This document shows positions 15,997 to 23,678 of a stretch of 40,272 bases of DNA, in pieces (within the stretch, counting starts at the first letter, position 1; each line of letters starts with the position of its first letter). Under the pieces are notes generated by a model. That model did not search any database. It was not told where the DNA came from and saw only the letters and a program-made list of their open reading frames with translations. The position numbers and the translations under genes are program-made. Source of the DNA: Agromyces bracchium. Its GTDB lineage: Bacteria > Actinomycetota > Actinomycetes > Actinomycetales > Microbacteriaceae. The stretch lies in NCBI RefSeq assembly GCF_009709675.1, contig NZ_WMLB01000002.1:1-40272 (forward strand), in the 5' to 3' direction.

Positions 15997-17009
15997 GCCG
16001 CGGCGAGGCCGGCGGTCCCTTCCGCGTCGGCGACCGCGTGCAGCTCACGGGCCCGAAGGGGCGGATGCACACGATCACGCTCGAGCCGGGCAAGGTCTTC
16101 CACTCGCACAAGGGAGCGATCGGGCACGACGAGATCATCGGCCTGCCCGACGGCTCGGTCGTCGCGAACGCGGTCGGCGTCGAGTACCTCGCGCTCCGCC
16201 CCCTGCTCAGCGACTTCGTGATGTCGATGCCGCGCGGCGCGGCGATCGTGTACCCGAAGGACGCGGTGCAGATCCTCGCGCAGGCCGACGTCTTCCCCGG
16301 CGCGACGGTCGTCGAGGCGGGCGTGGGGTCGGGCGCGCTCTCGCTCTGGCTGCTCCGCGCGATCGGCCCGGCCGGCCGCCTGATGTCGTTCGAGCGTCGC
16401 GAGGAGTTCGCCCACGTCGCCCGCGGCAACGTCGCGACCTTCCACGGCGAGGACCCGGCGAACTGGTCGATCACCCTCGGCGACCTGGCCGAGACGCTCC
16501 CGGAGCAGGCGGAGGCGGCATCCGTCGACCGCGTCGTGCTCGACATGCTCGCCCCGTGGGAGTGCATCGACGTCGTCTCGACCGCCCTGAAGCCGGGCGG
16601 CGTGCTGCTCTGCTACGTCGCGACCGTCACGCAGCTCTCGCGCGTCGCCGAGGCGATCCGCGCGACCGGCTGGTACACCGAGCCCGTCGCGAACGAGACG
16701 ATGGTCCGCGGATGGCACGTGCAGGGCCTCGCGGTCCGGCCCGACCACCGCATGATCGCGCACACCGGCTTCCTCGTCACCGCACGCCGGCTCGCGCCCG
16801 ACACGGTCCTCCCGGAGCTCAAGCGCCGCCCGTCGAAGACCGAGTTCAGCGACGAGGACGTCGAGGCCTGGACGCCCGGCGCGCTCGGCGAACGCAACGT
16901 CAGCGACAAGGTCCTCCGCAAGCGCGCCAGGGCAGCGGATGCCGCGGCGCGGAGTTCGCGCGGCGACACCGGTGCCGAGCCCACCACCGACCCCGCCGAC
17001 GCCGACTAG
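15993..17009 (+). CDS. trmI: tRNA (adenine-58-N1)-methyltransferase TrmI
   Basis: This 338-residue SAM-dependent enzyme makes m1A58 in the T-loop of tRNAs. It has the small N-terminal beta domain (FRVGDRVQLTGPKGRMHTITL, GKVFHSHKGAIGHDEIIG) and the Rossmann domain with SAM motif VVEAGVGSGALSLWLL. VVLDMLAPWECID supplies the catalytic Asp region. The family forms tetramers. Start: GTG at 15993 overlaps the preceding stop; the frame is open far upstream only over the HAD gene in another frame. In mycobacteria the orthologue (Rv2118c) stands beside the Pup-proteasome cluster, which is absent here. Confidence 0.94.
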   Translation: MSRGEAGGPFRVGDRVQLTGPKGRMHTITLEPGKVFHSHKGAIGHDEIIGLPDGSVVANAVGVEYLALRPLLSDFVMSMPRGAAIVYPKDAVQILAQADVFPGATVVEAGVGSGALSLWLLRAIGPAGRLMSFERREEFAHVARGNVATFHGEDPANWSITLGDLAETLPEQAEAASVDRVVLDMLAPWECIDVVSTALKPGGVLLCYVATVTQLSRVAEAIRATGWYTEPVANETMVRGWHVQGLAVRPDHRMIAHTGFLVTARRLAPDTVLPELKRRPSKTEFSDEDVEAWTPGALGERNVSDKVLRKRARAADAAARSSRGDTGAEPTTDPADAD

Positions 17010-17012
17010 GCT
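17007..17012 (+). promoter_or_regulatory. -10 element overlapping the trmI stop codon
   Basis: TAGGCT contains the trmI stop TAG as its first three bases and would start a transcript near 17019 for the FKBP lipoprotein gene. Confidence 0.4.
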
Positions 17013-17049
17013 GTCTGCGCCCGTTCCACCCGAGACGAAACGAGGATCC

Positions 17050-17991
17050 GTGCGCCTCCCGCTCGCACTCACCGCCACCGCGACCGCCGTCGCCCTCGCC
17101 CTGACGGGCTGCGCCTCGGCACCCGAGCCTCAGGCGGAGCCCGGCGCGTCGTCCGACCTCGTCGAGGTCCGCGGCGACTTCGGCGACACGCCCCGCGTCG
17201 AGTTCCCGACGCCGCTCGTGCCCGACACCACGCAGTGCACCGAGCTCATCGAGGGTGCGGGCGACCACCTGGTCGACGGCCAGCAGGCGCTCGTCGGGCT
17301 CGCCGTCTACAACGGCACGACGGGCGACGAGATCCAGGTCACCGGCTTCGGCGACGAGGAGGCGGTGCCGGTCGTGCTCGGCGCGAACACGCTGACCGGG
17401 CTCCGCACCGGGCTGAGCTGCGCGCGCGAGGGATCGCGCGTCGCGGTCGTCATCCCGCCGTCCGACGGCTTCGGCGACGAGGGCAACGCGTCGCTCGGCA
17501 TCGGCGGCGACGACAGCCTCGTCGTGATCTTCGACGTGCAGCAGGCGTTCCTGCCGAAGGCGAACGGCTCGCCGCGCATCACGCGCGACGGCTTCCCGGC
17601 CGTGGTCACCGCGCCCGACGGCCGCCCCGGCATCACCGTGCCCGACCGCGACCCGTTCGAGACGACCGAGGTCGAGGTGCTGAAGCAGGGTTCCGGCGAG
17701 ACCGTCGAGGACGGCGACCGGGTCGTCGTGCACTACACGGGCGTGCTCTGGAGCGACAACTCCGTCTTCGACTCGAGCTGGGAGGCCGGCGCCCCCGCCT
17801 CGTTCGTCGTGAGCGAGGGCACGGGCTCGCAGGTGATCCCGGGGTTCGCCGAGGCGCTCATCGGCCAGCAGGTCGGCTCGCAGGTCGGCGTCGTGGTCGC
17901 CCCGGAGGACGGCTACGGGGACGCCGAGCAGGCCGGCATCCCGGCCGGTTCGACGCTCTTCTTCGTGATCGACATCCTCGGCGTGGTGTGA
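17050..17991 (+). CDS. FKBP-type peptidyl-prolyl isomerase lipoprotein
   Basis: This 313-residue secreted lipoprotein has a signal peptide with lipobox LTGC (Cys at about residue 21), so it is anchored to the outer face of the membrane. The C-terminal half (about 205-313) is a clear FKBP domain: GDRVVVHYTGVLW, VIPGFAEALIGQQVGSQ and AGSTLFFVIDILGVV. The first half has a similar but degenerate pattern (DGQQALVGLAVYNG, LTGLRTGLSCAREGSRVAVVIPPSDGFG), suggesting a tandem FKBP with one inactive copy. Start: GTG at 17050 with GAGGA upstream. It probably helps fold exported proteins. FKBP genes often stand within the pup-proteasome/paf cluster of actinobacteria. Confidence 0.93.
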   Translation: MRLPLALTATATAVALALTGCASAPEPQAEPGASSDLVEVRGDFGDTPRVEFPTPLVPDTTQCTELIEGAGDHLVDGQQALVGLAVYNGTTGDEIQVTGFGDEEAVPVVLGANTLTGLRTGLSCAREGSRVAVVIPPSDGFGDEGNASLGIGGDDSLVVIFDVQQAFLPKANGSPRITRDGFPAVVTAPDGRPGITVPDRDPFETTEVEVLKQGSGETVEDGDRVVVHYTGVLWSDNSVFDSSWEAGAPASFVVSEGTGSQVIPGFAEALIGQQVGSQVGVVVAPEDGYGDAEQAGIPAGSTLFFVIDILGVV

Positions 17992-18027
17992 GGCCGGGCG
18001 GCCGCCGTGCCGCCGCGGGCGCTTCAG

Positions 18028-18033
18028 TATGAT
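18028..18033 (+). promoter_or_regulatory. -10 element of a probable leaderless promoter for pafB
   Basis: TATGAT is followed by seven bases and GTG at 18041. An ATG at 18029 lies inside the hexamer and is not a credible start. Confidence 0.6.
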
Positions 18034-18040
18034 CGCTGAC

Positions 18041-19060
18041 GTGGCGTCATCCAAGCCCGCGGGGGAGTCGCGGATCCCGGTCGAGGACCGGCTGTTCAGC
18101 CTCGTCCTCGCCCTGCTCGCGACCGAGACCGGGCTGCTGAAGTCCGAGATCCTCTCGACCGTGCGCGGGTACGCCGAGCGATACGATGCGCGCGGCGGCA
18201 ATGCGAACCTCGAGCGCCAGTTCGAGCGCGACAAGGACGACATCCGCGACCTGGGGATCCCGCTCGAGACCGTGGAGTCCCCGGACCGCCCCGGCGACAA
18301 CCAGGCCCTGCGCTACCGCATCCCGAAGGGCGAGTACGACCTCCCCGTCGACGTGCGGTTCACGGCCGACGAGCTCGCCCTGCTCGGCCTCGCGGCCGAG
18401 GTCTGGCGCGAGGCCTCGCTCTCGGCCGACTCGCAGCGCGCACTCACGAAGCTCCGCTCGCTCGGCATCGAACCGCGTGAGCCGGTGATCGGCTACGCGC
18501 CGCGGCTGCGGGTGCGGGATGCCGCGTTCGAACCGCTCCGCCAGGCGCTCGACAAGCGGCAGCGCGTGCGCTTCCACTACCTCAAGCCCGGCGAGCAGGC
18601 GCCGCGCCTGCGCACGGTCGAGCCGTACGCGGTGGTGCTCCACGAGGGGCGCTGGCACCTGCACGGCCGCGACGTCGACGCGGCGGCGCCGCGCACGTTC
18701 CTCCTCTCGCGGATCGTCGGCGACGTGAAGGCGCTGCCCGGCGCTCCGTTCGAGCCGCCGCCGGCCGACGTGCAGGACCGGGTCCTCGCCGACCTGCAGG
18801 CGCTGCGCCTGGCGAACGCGGCCGACCTCGCCGTGAGCGCCGGCTCCGACGCCGAGGTGCGGCTCGGCAAGCGCGCCGTGCAGTCCGACGACGATGCCGG
18901 CGTCATCCGACTGCACTACACCGACGAGGTCGTCTTCGCCGACGAGCTCGCGTCGTACGGACCCGAGGTGCGCGTGCTCGCACCCGCCTCGCTGCGCGAG
19001 GCCGTGCGCGCCCGGCTCGCCACGGTCGCGGCCGCGCACCGCGCGGGAGGAGTCGCATGA
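18041..19060 (+). CDS. pafB: PafB, WYL-domain DNA-damage response regulator
   Basis: This 339-residue protein has an N-terminal helix-turn-helix (about 15-75, with LVLALLATETGLLKSEIL), a middle WYL ligand-binding domain (FHYLKPGEQAPRLRTVEPY, GRWHLHGRD) and a C-terminal WCX extension. With PafC it forms the transcriptional activator of the LexA-independent DNA-damage response known from mycobacteria. The tryptophan motif reads WHL rather than WYL. Start: GTG at 18041 from the leaderless promoter. It overlaps pafC by four bases (ATGA), which fits equal production of the two partners. Confidence 0.92.
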   Translation: MASSKPAGESRIPVEDRLFSLVLALLATETGLLKSEILSTVRGYAERYDARGGNANLERQFERDKDDIRDLGIPLETVESPDRPGDNQALRYRIPKGEYDLPVDVRFTADELALLGLAAEVWREASLSADSQRALTKLRSLGIEPREPVIGYAPRLRVRDAAFEPLRQALDKRQRVRFHYLKPGEQAPRLRTVEPYAVVLHEGRWHLHGRDVDAAAPRTFLLSRIVGDVKALPGAPFEPPPADVQDRVLADLQALRLANAADLAVSAGSDAEVRLGKRAVQSDDDAGVIRLHYTDEVVFADELASYGPEVRVLAPASLREAVRARLATVAAAHRAGGVA

Positions 19061-20076
19061 GCGCACGTCCGCCACGGCGGCCCGCCGGCCTGCGCGCGCC
19101 CGACAAGCTCGTCTTCCTGCTCTCGCTGGTGCCGTACCTGCTCGAGCAGCGCGTGGTCGACGTCGCCGACGCGGCCGCGCACTTCGGGGTGGGCGAGCAG
19201 GAGATCCGCGACGCCGTGATGCTCATCGCGACGTCCGGGCTTCCCGGCGCGACCGGAACGTACCAGCCGAACGACCTGTTCGACATCGACTGGGACGCGT
19301 TCGAGGAGGACGACGTCATCGTCATCGTCCACCACGTCGCCATCGACGACGCCCCGAAGCTCTCGGCGCGCGAGGCCGCCGCACTCATCGCGGGCCTGCG
19401 CTACCTCTCCGCGGCGCCCGAGAACGCGGGCAGCGCGTCGCTCGCCGCGCTCACCGAGAAACTCCGAGCGGGCGCCTCGGGCGAGCCGAGCCGGATCGCG
19501 GTCGCCGAGGAGGCGGTGGACCAGACCCTCGCCGAGGTGCGACGGGCCGTGGCATCCGGCCACCGGCTCGAATTCGACTACCTCAACGCACGCGGCGAGC
19601 ACCGGCGTCGCCGCGTCGACCCCCTCCGGATCGCCTCGCTCGGCGCCGACTGGTACCTGCAGGCATACGACCAGCTCCGCGACGACGTACGGAACTTCCG
19701 CATCGACCGGATGAGCGGACTCAGCATCACGGACGAGCCGATCGGCGACCACACGGGGCGGGTGATCCCCGAGACCCTGTTCCAGGCGTCGCCCGACGAC
19801 CTCGAGGTCGTGGTCGACGTCGCCCCCGAGAGCCTGCCGCTGCTCGCCGACTACCTCGCCGATTCGACGTCCACCGAGGTCGACGGGCGACTGCGCGTGA
19901 CCCTGCGCCTCGCGCACGTGCACGGCCTGAAGCGCCTCGTGGCCGGACTCCCCGGCCTCGTGACCGTGATCGCCCCGAAGGAGGCCCGCGAGGTCGTCGC
20001 CGCATGGGCCGAGGCCGGTCTCGCCGGGTATCCGGACGACCTGTCCGATCGTGATGCGATCGAAGCAGAGGTGTGA
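19057..20076 (+). CDS. pafC: PafC, WYL-domain DNA-damage response regulator
   Basis: This 339-residue partner of PafB has the same architecture: an N-terminal winged helix (KLVFLLSLVPYLLEQRVVDV, HFGVGEQEIRDAV), a WYL domain with FDYLNARGEHRRRRVDPLR and DWYLQAYDQ, and a C-terminal WCX part. The pair acts as a heterodimer that helps RNA polymerase at weak promoters after DNA damage. Start: ATG at 19057 in overlap with pafB. It is followed after 63 bases by tatA, an order conserved in actinobacteria. Confidence 0.92.
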   Translation: MSARPPRRPAGLRAPDKLVFLLSLVPYLLEQRVVDVADAAAHFGVGEQEIRDAVMLIATSGLPGATGTYQPNDLFDIDWDAFEEDDVIVIVHHVAIDDAPKLSAREAAALIAGLRYLSAAPENAGSASLAALTEKLRAGASGEPSRIAVAEEAVDQTLAEVRRAVASGHRLEFDYLNARGEHRRRRVDPLRIASLGADWYLQAYDQLRDDVRNFRIDRMSGLSITDEPIGDHTGRVIPETLFQASPDDLEVVVDVAPESLPLLADYLADSTSTEVDGRLRVTLRLAHVHGLKRLVAGLPGLVTVIAPKEAREVVAAWAEAGLAGYPDDLSDRDAIEAEV

Positions 20077-20099
20077 GGCCACGGCCCCACGCGAGCAGG

Positions 20100-20105
20100 T
20101 AGACT
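20100..20105 (+). promoter_or_regulatory. -10 element for tatA
   Basis: TAGACT lies 34 bases upstream of the tatA ATG and would give a leader of about 28 bases. A GGA sits before the start. Confidence 0.4.
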
Positions 20106-20139
20106 GGCCGCACCATCCCGCCAGAATGGACGAACACCT

Positions 20140-20421
20140 ATGTTTGGAAACGCCTTCACCGGTTGGCACGCGCTGATCATCCTCTTGGTGATCCTGCTGC
20201 TGTTCGGTGCGCCGAAGCTTCCCGCGCTCGCGCGGAGCCTGGGCCAGTCGATGAAGATCCTCAAGAGCGAGGTCCGCTCCGACGGAGATGACGCCGACGC
20301 CAAGGACGGCGCAGCGGCGAGCACCGAGGCGCCCGCCTCGTCGACCACGTCGGCTCCTGCGTCGACGACGCCCGCCCAGGTCGAGCAGCCGAAGCGCGCG
20401 GACTCCGGCCCGAGCGCCTGA
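20140..20421 (+). CDS. tatA: Sec-independent translocase subunit TatA
   Basis: This 93-residue protein has a single N-terminal membrane helix ([15 protein letters not shown]), the hinge [14 protein letters not shown] and a following amphipathic helix (SMKILKSEV), then a disordered Ala/Ser/Thr/Pro-rich tail. TatA oligomers form the pore that passes folded twin-arginine proteins across the membrane. Its neighbour tatC starts five bases later, so both are surely co-expressed. No tatB is visible here; actinobacteria usually carry it elsewhere. Confidence 0.94.
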   Translation: MFGNAFTGWHALIILLVILLLFGAPKLPALARSLGQSMKILKSEVRSDGDDADAKDGAAASTEAPASSTTSAPASTTPAQVEQPKRADSGPSA

Positions 20422-20426
20422 GCCGC

Positions 20427-21236
20427 ATGACCGCGGTGAAGGATCGCGGGGAGAAGAACCGCGAGAAGCGGATGTCGCTCGGTGCGCACCTCATCGAGCT
20501 GCGCAAGCGACTCTTCCGGTCCGCGATCGCCATCGTCGTCGGCATGGCCATCGGCTGGTGGCTGACCGACGCGTTCGTGTGGCAGGCGATCCAGGAGCCC
20601 GTCAACCTCGTCGTCGAGGCGCAGCAGGGCACCGACGCCGCATCGACGGGCATCATCTTCCCGACGATCTCCAGTGCATTCGACCTGCGCCTGCAGATCG
20701 CCTTCACGCTCGGCATCGTGCTCTCCGCGCCGGTCTGGCTCTACCAGGTCTTCGCGTTCCTCGTGCCCGGCCTGAACACCCGTGAACGCAAGTACACCTT
20801 CGCGTTCTTCGCGACCGCGATCCCGCTCTTCTTCGCGGGTTGCGCGGCCGGGTGGTTCGTGCTGCCGAACATCGTCAAGCTCATGACGGGATTCGTGCCC
20901 GAGGGTGCGGAGACGCTGCTGACGGCCAAGGAATACATCGACTTCGTGCTGAAGCTCGTCGTGGCCATCGGCATCGCGTTCGTCGTGCCCGTGTTCATCG
21001 TGCTCCTGAACTTCGCCGGGATCATCAGCGCGCAGTCGATCATCAAGTCGTGGCGCATCGCGATCCTCGTGATCGTGCTGTTCACGGCCTTCGCGACGCC
21101 GTCGGCCGACGTGGTCTCGATGTTCATGCTCGCCATCCCGATGATCGGGCTGTACTTCGCCGCCTACGGCCTCGCCTACCTGCACGACCGCCGGGTCGCC
21201 AAGCGCAATCAGTTGGAGTTCGGCGACGCTGTCTAG
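20427..21236 (+). CDS. tatC: Sec-independent translocase subunit TatC
   Basis: This 269-residue membrane protein has six predicted segments and recognises twin-arginine signal peptides. Hallmarks are the N-terminal MSLGAHLIELRKRLFRSA (the HLxELRxR motif), the proline-rich loop FLVPGLNTRERKY, and FVVPVFIVLL with the family's central region. Length is typical for a gram-positive TatC. Start: ATG at 20427, directly after tatA. Its TAG stop is part of a TAGGCT hexamer in front of helY. Confidence 0.95.
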   Translation: MTAVKDRGEKNREKRMSLGAHLIELRKRLFRSAIAIVVGMAIGWWLTDAFVWQAIQEPVNLVVEAQQGTDAASTGIIFPTISSAFDLRLQIAFTLGIVLSAPVWLYQVFAFLVPGLNTRERKYTFAFFATAIPLFFAGCAAGWFVLPNIVKLMTGFVPEGAETLLTAKEYIDFVLKLVVAIGIAFVVPVFIVLLNFAGIISAQSIIKSWRIAILVIVLFTAFATPSADVVSMFMLAIPMIGLYFAAYGLAYLHDRRVAKRNQLEFGDAV

Positions 21237-21239
21237 GCT
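21234..21239 (+). promoter_or_regulatory. -10-like element overlapping the tatC stop
   Basis: TAGGCT begins with the tatC stop codon and lies nine bases before the helY ATG. GGAGG (21240-21244) follows directly, so the site may be only a Shine-Dalgarno region after tatC. Confidence 0.3.
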
Positions 21240-21248
21240 GGAGGGGTG

Positions 21249-23678
21249 ATGAGCCTCTCGCCGGCGGAACGCTATGCACTGTCCCGGCAGCAGCGTCGGC
21301 AGCCGAGACTTCAGGAGTTCGCGTCGAACCTCTCGTTCGACCTCGACCCGTTCCAGCGCGCGGCGTGCGCCTCCCTCGACGAGGGCCGGAGCGTGCTCGT
21401 GGCCGCGCCCACCGGCGCCGGCAAGACCGCGGTCGCCGAGTTCGCGGTGCACCTCGCGATGCACGGCGCCGACGAGAAGGTCTTCTACACGACGCCCATC
21501 AAGGCGCTGTCGAACCAGAAGTACCAGGAGTTCGTCGAGACGTGGGGCGCGAGCAACGTGGGCCTGCTGACCGGCGACACGAACATCAACTCGGGCGCAC
21601 GGATCGTGGTCATGACCACCGAGGTGCTCCGCAACATGCTCTACGCCGACTCGCCCCTGCTCGAACGGCTGTCGTTCGTCGTCATGGACGAGGTGCACTA
21701 CCTCGCCGACCGGTTCCGCGGCGCGGTGTGGGAGGAGGTCATCATCCACCTCCCCGAGCACGTGCGGCTCGTGTCGCTGAGCGCGACGGTGTCGAACGCC
21801 GAGGAGTTCGGCGACTGGCTGCAGGCCGTCCGGGGCGACACCGACGTCATCGTGTCGGAGCAGCGACCCGTCCCGCTCGAACAGCACGTGCTCGTGGGCT
21901 CGAAGCTCATCGACCTCTTCGACTCGTCGGGTCAGGCGGCGACGCATCGGGTGAACCCCGAACTGCAGCGGCTCGCTCGCGCCGGCGGCCGATCGATCGG
22001 CGCGCGCTCGCAGCGCGGTCGTCGCGGCGGCGACCGCGGCCGTTACCACCGGCCCGCGCCGGGCGGGGGGCGAGCAGAGCGCTCCGAGGTCGTCGAGCTG
22101 CTGAGCGGCAAGCACCTGCTGCCGGCGATCTTCTTCATCTTCTCGCGCGCGGGGTGCGACCAGGCCGTGCGCCAGGTGCTGCGCAGCGGCATCCGCCTCA
22201 CCGACACGGAGGAGCGCGCGGAGATCCGGGCGATCGTCGAGGAGCGCGCGCGGATGCTGCGCGACGACGACCTCGCCGTGCTCGGGTACTGGGAATGGAT
22301 CGAGGGCCTGCAGCGCGGCGTCGCCGCGCACCACGCCGGCATGCTCCCGACGTTCAAGGAGATCGTCGAGGACCTCTTCCAGCGGAAGCTCCTGAAGGTC
22401 GTGTTCGCGACCGAGACGCTCGCGCTCGGCGTGAACATGCCTGCCCGTTCGGTCGTGCTCGAGAAGCTCGAGAAGTTCAACGGCGAGGCGCGCGTGCCGA
22501 TCACGCCGGGCGAGTACACGCAGCTCACGGGTCGAGCGGGGCGTCGAGGGATCGACGTCGAGGGGCACTCGGTGATCCAGTGGGTCGACGGCCTCGACCC
22601 CGAGGCCGTGGCCTCGCTCGCGTCCCGCCGGAGCTACCCGCTGAACTCGAGCTTCACGCCGACGTACAACATGGCCGTGAACCTCGTCGACCAGTTCGGT
22701 CGCGAGCGCACCCGGCAGATCCTCGAGCTCTCGTTCGCGCAGTTCCAGGCCGACCGCGCGGTCGTCGACCTCGCGCGGACCCTCCGCAAGCAGGAGGAGT
22801 CGATGGCCGGCTACGAGGAGGCGATGCGGTGCCATCTCGGCGACTTCGCGGAGTACGCCGGCATCCGCCGCCGGATCGGCGACCTCGAGCGGCAGTCCTC
22901 GAAGGGGAACCCGACGCACGCGCAGCGCGAGCGGTTGCAGCGCGAGCTCGGCGCCGAACGCAAGCGCCTGCGCGCGCACCCGTGCCACGGGTGCGCCGAG
23001 CGCGAGCAGCACGCACGCTGGGCCGAACGCTGGTGGCGGCTGAAGCGCGACCACGACGACCTCTCGCGGCAGATCCGCTCGCGCACGGGGCAGGTCGCGA
23101 AGCGGTTCGACCGCGTCGCCGAAGTGCTCGAGGAGCTCGGGTACCTGAAGCGCGACGTCGACGGGGGGCTCGCCTCCACGGCCGCAGGTCGCACGCTCAA
23201 GCGCATCTACGGCGAACGCGACCTGCTCGTCGCCGAGGCCCTGCGACGCGGGCTGTGGGACGGCCTCGACGTCGCGTCGGTCGCCGCGATGGCCGCCGCG
23301 CTCGTCTACGAGCCGCGTCGCGACGACCGGGGCGTGCAGTACCGACTGCCGAAGGGCGGCTTCCGCGAGGCGTTCGAGCGCACGCTCGACGCGTGGAGCG
23401 AGCTCGACGACGTCGAACGCGACCACCGGCTCCCCGGCAGCGAGCAGCCCTCGCCCGCGCTCGCGACGGCGATGCACGCGTGGGCCCGCGGTGCCGGACT
23501 CGCCCAGGTGCTCGCCGACACCGAGCTCGCCGCCGGTGACTTCGTCCGGCTCTCCAAGCAGGTGGTCGACCTGCTCGACCAGGTCTCCATCGTCGCCGAC
23601 GCGGAGCTCGGGGCGACGGCACGCGCCGCCATCGACGCCGTCCGGCGCGGGGTCGTCGCGTACGGGGCGGCGGCATGA
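21249..23678 (+). CDS. helY: DEAD/DEAH-box RNA helicase, Ski2/Mtr4-like (HelY)
   Basis: This 809-residue superfamily 2 helicase has Walker A in VAAPTGAGKTAVAEF, DEVH box MDEVHYLADRF, motif III SLSATVSN, and motif VI YTQLTGRAGRRGIDVEG. A long helical C-terminal region contains KGNPTHAQRERLQRELG and two close cysteines in HPCHGCAERE. It matches the actinobacterial HelY family, relatives of eukaryotic Ski2 and Mtr4. A linker between the two motor domains (about residues 245-280) is rich in Arg and Gly. Start: ATG at 21249 with GGAGG four bases before; GTG at 21246 is an alternative. Its stop overlaps the lnt start (ATGA). Confidence 0.9.
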   Translation: MSLSPAERYALSRQQRRQPRLQEFASNLSFDLDPFQRAACASLDEGRSVLVAAPTGAGKTAVAEFAVHLAMHGADEKVFYTTPIKALSNQKYQEFVETWGASNVGLLTGDTNINSGARIVVMTTEVLRNMLYADSPLLERLSFVVMDEVHYLADRFRGAVWEEVIIHLPEHVRLVSLSATVSNAEEFGDWLQAVRGDTDVIVSEQRPVPLEQHVLVGSKLIDLFDSSGQAATHRVNPELQRLARAGGRSIGARSQRGRRGGDRGRYHRPAPGGGRAERSEVVELLSGKHLLPAIFFIFSRAGCDQAVRQVLRSGIRLTDTEERAEIRAIVEERARMLRDDDLAVLGYWEWIEGLQRGVAAHHAGMLPTFKEIVEDLFQRKLLKVVFATETLALGVNMPARSVVLEKLEKFNGEARVPITPGEYTQLTGRAGRRGIDVEGHSVIQWVDGLDPEAVASLASRRSYPLNSSFTPTYNMAVNLVDQFGRERTRQILELSFAQFQADRAVVDLARTLRKQEESMAGYEEAMRCHLGDFAEYAGIRRRIGDLERQSSKGNPTHAQRERLQRELGAERKRLRAHPCHGCAEREQHARWAERWWRLKRDHDDLSRQIRSRTGQVAKRFDRVAEVLEELGYLKRDVDGGLASTAAGRTLKRIYGERDLLVAEALRRGLWDGLDVASVAAMAAALVYEPRRDDRGVQYRLPKGGFREAFERTLDAWSELDDVERDHRLPGSEQPSPALATAMHAWARGAGLAQVLADTELAAGDFVRLSKQVVDLLDQVSIVADAELGATARAAIDAVRRGVVAYGAAA

